A stretch of DNA of 8,019 bases, from contig VAWY01000265.1 in assembly GCA_005888335.1 (NCBI GenBank), forward strand, positions 1 to 8,019, given 5' to 3'. Positions 6,629 to 8,019 of this stretch are shown piece by piece; the stretch's first letter is position 1; every line of letters starts with the position of its first letter. The notes under the pieces were generated by a model. It was not told the origin of the DNA and searched no databases. It saw nothing but the letters and a program-made list of their open reading frames with translations. The position numbers and the translations under genes are program-made. The DNA comes from Actinomycetota bacterium. Its GTDB lineage: Bacteria; Actinomycetota; Thermoleophilia; Solirubrobacterales; Solirubrobacteraceae.

Positions 6629-7951
6629 TTACCGCGCGAGCGAGCGCGCCGCCTCGAGCATCTCGGCGATCCGCACGAGCTTCACGCGCGGCCGGCCCCG
6701 CGGCTCGCCGGCGGCGCGCTCGCGGTCGTCGATTGCCTTCCAGCCCTCCCACGTCACGTGGTCGGGCGCGCGCCGCCGCAGCCACGCCTCGATGTCCTCG
6801 TCGCCCGGAGGGTCGGGCAGCAGGTCGGCGTCCTCGACGATGTGCGCGACCGTCTCGGCGGCGCACTTCTTGTTGGTGCCGATGACGCCGCTGGGGCCGC
6901 GCTTGATCCAGCCGACGGCGTACTCGCCGCGCAGCGGTCGGCCGTCTTCGGCGAGAACGCGGCCGTCGTCGTTGGGGATGCGTCCCGTCCTGGGGTCGAA
7001 CGGGACGCCCGGGACTGGGTCGCCGCGGTAGCCGACCGCGCGCAGGACGAGCCCGCACTGGAGCACCTCCTCGTCGCCGGTCGGCACGGCGCGCCCGTAC
7101 TCGAGCCGGTTGTGGACGATCCGCACCGCGCGCACGCAGCCCTGCTCGTCGCCGAGTATCTCGACCGGCGAGCGCAGGAAGCGCAGCTCGAGCCGGCGCG
7201 GGTTGCCGGACGGCTCGCGCGCGGCGTAATCGCGCAGGACCTCGAGGTTGCGCTTGGCGGTCGTGTCGTTGGGCCCCTCGACGCCCTCGAGTTGCGCCGG
7301 GTCGACGACCACGTCGGCCTGCCTGAGCTCGCCTAGCTCGCGCAGCTCCGGCGTCGTGAACGCAGCCTGCGTGGGCCCGCGGCGGCCGAGGATGACGACC
7401 TCCTGCACGGCCGACTCGCCGAATGCGGGCAGCGCGTGGTCGGCGGTGTCGGTCGGCGCGAGCTCCTGCTCCGCGAGCACGAGCATTCGCGCGACATCGA
7501 GCGCGACGTTGCCATTGCCGATTACGACTGCTCGCTGCGCGCTGAGGTCGAAGGTATGGTCGGCGGCGTCGGGATGGCCGTTGTACCAGGCGACGAACTC
7601 GGTGGCCGCGTGCGAGCCCGCGAGGTCCTCGCCGGGGATGCCCAGCCTCCGGTCGGTCGCGGTCCCGAACGCGTACAGCAGCGCGTGGTAGCGCTCCAGC
7701 AGATCCTCGCGCGTGACTTCCCGCCCCAGCTCTACGCCGCCGAAGTAGCGGAACGCCGGATGACGCGCGGTCTTCTCGTACACGCGCGTGACGCTCTTGA
7801 TCTTCGGGTGGTCGGGCGCGACGCCGGCGCGCACGAGCCCGAACGGCGTCGGCAGCCGGTCGTACAGGTCCACCTCGAACCCGGCGCTCAGCAGCTGGTC
7901 GGCCGAGTAGAAGCCGGCCGGGCCGGCGCCCACGATCGCAACACGCTTCAT
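6629..7951 (-). CDS. fprA: Ferredoxin-NADP reductase, FprA / adrenodoxin-reductase type
   Basis: A 440-residue flavoprotein close in length to Mycobacterium tuberculosis FprA. FAD-binding GAGPAG is at 8-13, followed by LPTPFGLVRAGVAPDHPKIK (33-52), a hallmark of this family. The NADP-binding loop is GNGNVALDVAR (145-155), with the arginine pair in LGRRGPTQAAF (188-198) placed to contact the 2'-phosphate. GWIKRGPSGVIGTNKK (347-362) completes the family pattern. It transfers electrons between NADPH and a ferredoxin, typically feeding cytochromes P450 or other ferredoxin-dependent enzymes in the cytosol. No ferredoxin or P450 gene is visible in the window. The ATG at 7951 overlaps the stop of an upstream frame as ATGA and has no close Shine-Dalgarno, suggesting coupling. 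The gene precedes the PucR-like regulator by 16 nt. The gene name rests on family resemblance. Confidence 0.92.
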   Translation of the reverse strand: MKRVAIVGAGPAGFYSADQLLSAGFEVDLYDRLPTPFGLVRAGVAPDHPKIKSVTRVYEKTARHPAFRYFGGVELGREVTREDLLERYHALLYAFGTATDRRLGIPGEDLAGSHAATEFVAWYNGHPDAADHTFDLSAQRAVVIGNGNVALDVARMLVLAEQELAPTDTADHALPAFGESAVQEVVILGRRGPTQAAFTTPELRELGELRQADVVVDPAQLEGVEGPNDTTAKRNLEVLRDYAAREPSGNPRRLELRFLRSPVEILGDEQGCVRAVRIVHNRLEYGRAVPTGDEEVLQCGLVLRAVGYRGDPVPGVPFDPRTGRIPNDDGRVLAEDGRPLRGEYAVGWIKRGPSGVIGTNKKCAAETVAHIVEDADLLPDPPGDEDIEAWLRRRAPDHVTWEGWKAIDDRERAAGEPRGRPRVKLVRIAEMLEAARSLAR

Positions 7952-8019
7952 GGTCGCCGTGAGGAGGTCATCGCCACCTCCGCGAGGCCGTCGGTGATGA
8001 CGACGTCGCCTGTGTCGGA
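7948..8019 (-). CDS. C-terminal tail of an unrecognised gene (partial)
   Basis: A minus-strand frame is open from the right edge to a TGA at 7950-7948 that overlaps the fprA start codon as ATGA. The last 23 residues read ...GDVVITDGLAEVAMTSSRRP at the end, which has normal protein composition. The 4-nt overlap, the same arrangement as at the DUF3556-flavoprotein junction, and the missing Shine-Dalgarno before fprA support a real upstream partner in the same operon. The piece is too short to assign a family. Confidence 0.5.
   Translation of the reverse strand, partial: SDTGDVVITDGLAEVAMTSSRRP

Noticed and set aside
1..8019. CRISPR arrays, tRNA or rRNA genes, insertion sequences or phage genes
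   Set aside because: I saw no regularly spaced repeats, no cloverleaf-like sequence, no transposase motifs and no terminal inverted repeats in either strand.

Overview
The window is very GC-rich, with third codon positions that are almost all G or C. Its gene families (PucR-type regulator, FprA-type ferredoxin reductase, DUF3556 membrane protein, phytoene-dehydrogenase-like flavoprotein, extradiol dioxygenase, SDR) suggest an actinomycete, either a mycobacterial/rhodococcal relative or a deep lineage such as Thermoleophilia/Solirubrobacterales. This placement is inferred from composition and gene content. No rRNA or other marker gene is present.

Layout. Positions 1-374 hold no convincing gene. 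They contain a good sigma-70-like promoter (TTGACA, 17-bp spacer, TAGCCT at 121-149), a leader of about 220 nt with small palindromes and a hairpin, and a strong Shine-Dalgarno (360-364). A plus-strand operon follows: a two-domain type I extradiol dioxygenase (375-1224), whose frame is broken near 495-505, and an SDR dehydrogenase (1221-1985) that overlaps it by 4 nt (GTGA). Everything to the right is on the minus strand. In transcription order it is: the tail of an unrecognised gene (8019-7948), an FprA-type ferredoxin-NADP reductase (7951-6629), a PucR/CdaR-like regulator (6612-5356), a 135-nt gap with an inverted repeat, a 600-residue DUF3556 membrane protein (5220-3418), and a phytoene-dehydrogenase-like FAD oxidoreductase (3421-1946). 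Two of these minus-strand junctions are ATGA overlaps. The last minus-strand gene runs 40 nt into the 3' end of the SDR, so the two operons converge and overlap.

How the parts may work together. The plus-strand pair looks catabolic: the SDR could oxidise a diol or alcohol and the dioxygenase would open a catecholic ring. As written, the dioxygenase lacks an intact frame. The minus-strand set looks like a redox cluster: FprA can supply electrons from NAD(P)H to a ferredoxin, PucR is the likely local regulator, and the coupled DUF3556/flavoprotein pair is a candidate membrane-associated oxidation system of unknown substrate. The DUF3556-flavoprotein pair is the most plausible undescribed system here. 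Its function is not shown by the sequence.
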